Program-made: the position numbers and the translations under genes
NCBI GenBank assembly: GCA_036009045.1
Contig: DASYML010000130.1
Location: forward strand, 1-5,446
Source of the DNA: DASYML01 sp036009045
GTDB lineage: Bacteria; Acidobacteriota; Blastocatellia; Pyrinomonadales; Pyrinomonadaceae
Direction of reading: 5' to 3'
Length of the DNA stretch: 5,446 nt
The notes under the pieces: model-generated
Told to the model about the DNA's origin: nothing
What the model saw: only the letters and a program-made list of their open reading frames with translations
The model's database searches: none
In this document: one piece after another, positions 4,743 through 5,446 of the stretch
Position numbering within the stretch: position 1 is the first letter of the stretch
Layout of the letters: each line of letters begins with the position of its first letter

Positions 4743-5446
4743 ATGAGAACCCAGCCGTTCACAATCAGTCCTAATCCAGATTTGCTATACCTGACCTCCT
4801 CGCTCAAGCAGACTCTTTTTAAGGTCGAGCATGTGGTTAATAATCGGCAGGGCCTGACTGCCATCATGGGCGATGTCGGTAATGGCAAGAGTTCCCTCTT
4901 GCGTTACCTGTTCACGCAATATAAGAAGCGGGACGACACGGCCTGCTCGATCATGCCAAGTCCTAACTTCCCGACTGACTTCGCCATGCTCAAGTCCATC
5001 TGCGCTGATTTTGGGCTTCCACCAAGGCGTTCGATGGTCGCGCAGGAGAACGAACTGCGTGGGCTTTTGATTGACCTGGACACTCAGGATAAGACCTGCG
5101 TAATTTTTATAGACGAGGCGCAAAGATTGAAAGGTCCACATCTTGAACTTGTGCGCACGCTCCTGAATTTCGAGACCAATGAGTATAAGCTGATGCAAAT
5201 CGTGCTGGCCGGGCAATTGGAACTGCGGCAGAAGCTACAGGACCCCAGCAAAAAAGCTCTCCGGTCCAGAATATTTCTGCCCTCCCTGCTCGCGCCGCTC
5301 TCATTACAGGAGACTGAGGAGATGCTCAAGTTCAGATGCGAGCGCGCGCGTATCCCCTACCCTTTCAGCCCCGAATCGGTTGAAGCCATCTACAATGCGA
5401 CCAATGGCGTCCCGCGCGAGATTTTGAAGGTCGCCTCATTCGCTTA
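4743..5446 (+). CDS. AAA+ ATPase of the ExeA/TniB/TnsC group, 3' end outside window
   Basis: At least 234 residues are open to the right edge, where the last two bases are TA, so the next codon is either Tyr or a stop. A Tyr and continuation seem more likely. Motifs: an N-terminal segment PFTISPNPDLLYLT (5-18), typical of ExeA-like ATPases; Walker A GDVGNGKSS (43-51); Walker B VIFIDE (120-125) followed by AQ; a sensor-1-like LAGQLEL (155-161); and arginines in KALRSRI (Arg174, Arg176) as arginine-finger candidates. The C-terminal part (about 200-234, with NGVPREILKV) matches the start of the lid helices. Proteins of this group either energise secretin assembly (ExeA) or act as target-selecting partners of DDE transposases (TniB, TnsC, MuB, IstB-like). 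The absence of secretion genes nearby and the disturbed sequence to the left favour the transposition role, as an inference. The start could instead be the in-frame ATG at 4731 (adding MALG); a TGA at 4725-4727 rules out anything earlier. Confidence 0.85.
   Translation, partial: MRTQPFTISPNPDLLYLTSSLKQTLFKVEHVVNNRQGLTAIMGDVGNGKSSLLRYLFTQYKKRDDTACSIMPSPNFPTDFAMLKSICADFGLPPRRSMVAQENELRGLLIDLDTQDKTCVIFIDEAQRLKGPHLELVRTLLNFETNEYKLMQIVLAGQLELRQKLQDPSKKALRSRIFLPSLLAPLSLQETEEMLKFRCERARIPYPFSPESVEAIYNATNGVPREILKVASFA

Larger units (their letters stand above)
4711..5446 (+). mobile_element. Possible left edge of a transposon carrying the AAA+ ATPase
   Basis: The minus-strand gene fragment loses its frame at 4713, where the sequence reads TGTCAAATAATC (4711-4722). 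TGTC/TGTCA is a common first sequence of TniA/TnsB-type transposons, and a TniB/TnsC-like ATPase begins 32 bases later. If the element starts at 4711, the five host bases before it are TGAAC (4706-4710), which would be repeated after the far end. Against this: no multiple binding repeats are visible to the right of 4711, the usual tniA/tnsB-first gene order is not seen, and no transposase or second end is in the window. An alternative edge is the TGTC at 4458. Confidence 0.25.

Noticed and set aside
4785..5216. A 143-codon minus-strand open frame over the AAA+ ATPase.
   Set aside because: The plus strand encodes intact Walker A, Walker B and sensor motifs through this stretch; the reverse frame shows no recognisable domain.
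1..5446. A CRISPR array, tRNA, rRNA or riboswitch.
   Set aside because: No regularly spaced direct repeats, no cloverleaf-like arm set with the conserved T-loop, and no known riboswitch consensus were seen on either strand.

Overview
The window reads as a GC-rich bacterial chromosome. The TesA/YbbA/YbbP proteins resemble what I recall of Acidobacteriota homologues, but that placement is by impression only. Genes are tightly packed, with a 2-base overlap between divergent starts at 1135-1136 and a 4-base overlap inside the transporter operon. Only two stretches lack an obvious intact gene: 297-386 and 4386-4742.

Left to right: (1) the end of a toxin-antitoxin locus, a RelE/ParE-type toxin missing only the first base of its start codon (1-296, +); (2) convergent to it, a TesA-like GDSL/SGNH esterase made as a lipoprotein (387-1136, -); (3) divergent from the esterase, a YbbA/LolD-type ABC ATPase (1135-1857, +) and an 843-residue YbbP-type FtsX/MacB-superfamily permease (1854-4385, +); (4) an intergenic zone with strong inverted repeats (4406-4518), then an AT-rich stretch (39% GC over 4561-4740, counted) that holds a start-less 63-codon open frame on the minus strand (4521-4712), probably the 3' end of a broken gene; (5) an AAA+ ATPase of the ExeA/TniB/TnsC group (4743 to beyond the right edge, +), of the kind that assists DDE transposases.

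Genes 2 and 3 form a conserved functional unit. Escherichia coli has the same divergent tesA / ybbA-ybbP layout. YbbA would hydrolyse ATP in the cytoplasm, YbbP would pass the conformational change across the membrane (mechanotransmission, as in MacB and LolCDE), and the lipid-anchored esterase would act on lipidic or hydrophobic substrates at the outer face of the membrane. The substrate cannot be read from the sequence.

The part most likely to hold something undescribed is the right end. The conserved cluster stops at 4385. It is followed by palindromic DNA, a truncated reading frame, short TGTC-type motifs resembling the ends of TniA/TnsB-type transposons, and a TniB/TnsC-like ATPase that runs out of the window. 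This suggests the edge of a mobile element, but the transposase, the other end and the target duplication are not in view, so it remains a hypothesis. Everything between 1 and 4385 looks ordinary apart from the shared start region of the divergent pair and one strong hairpin inside the permease gene.
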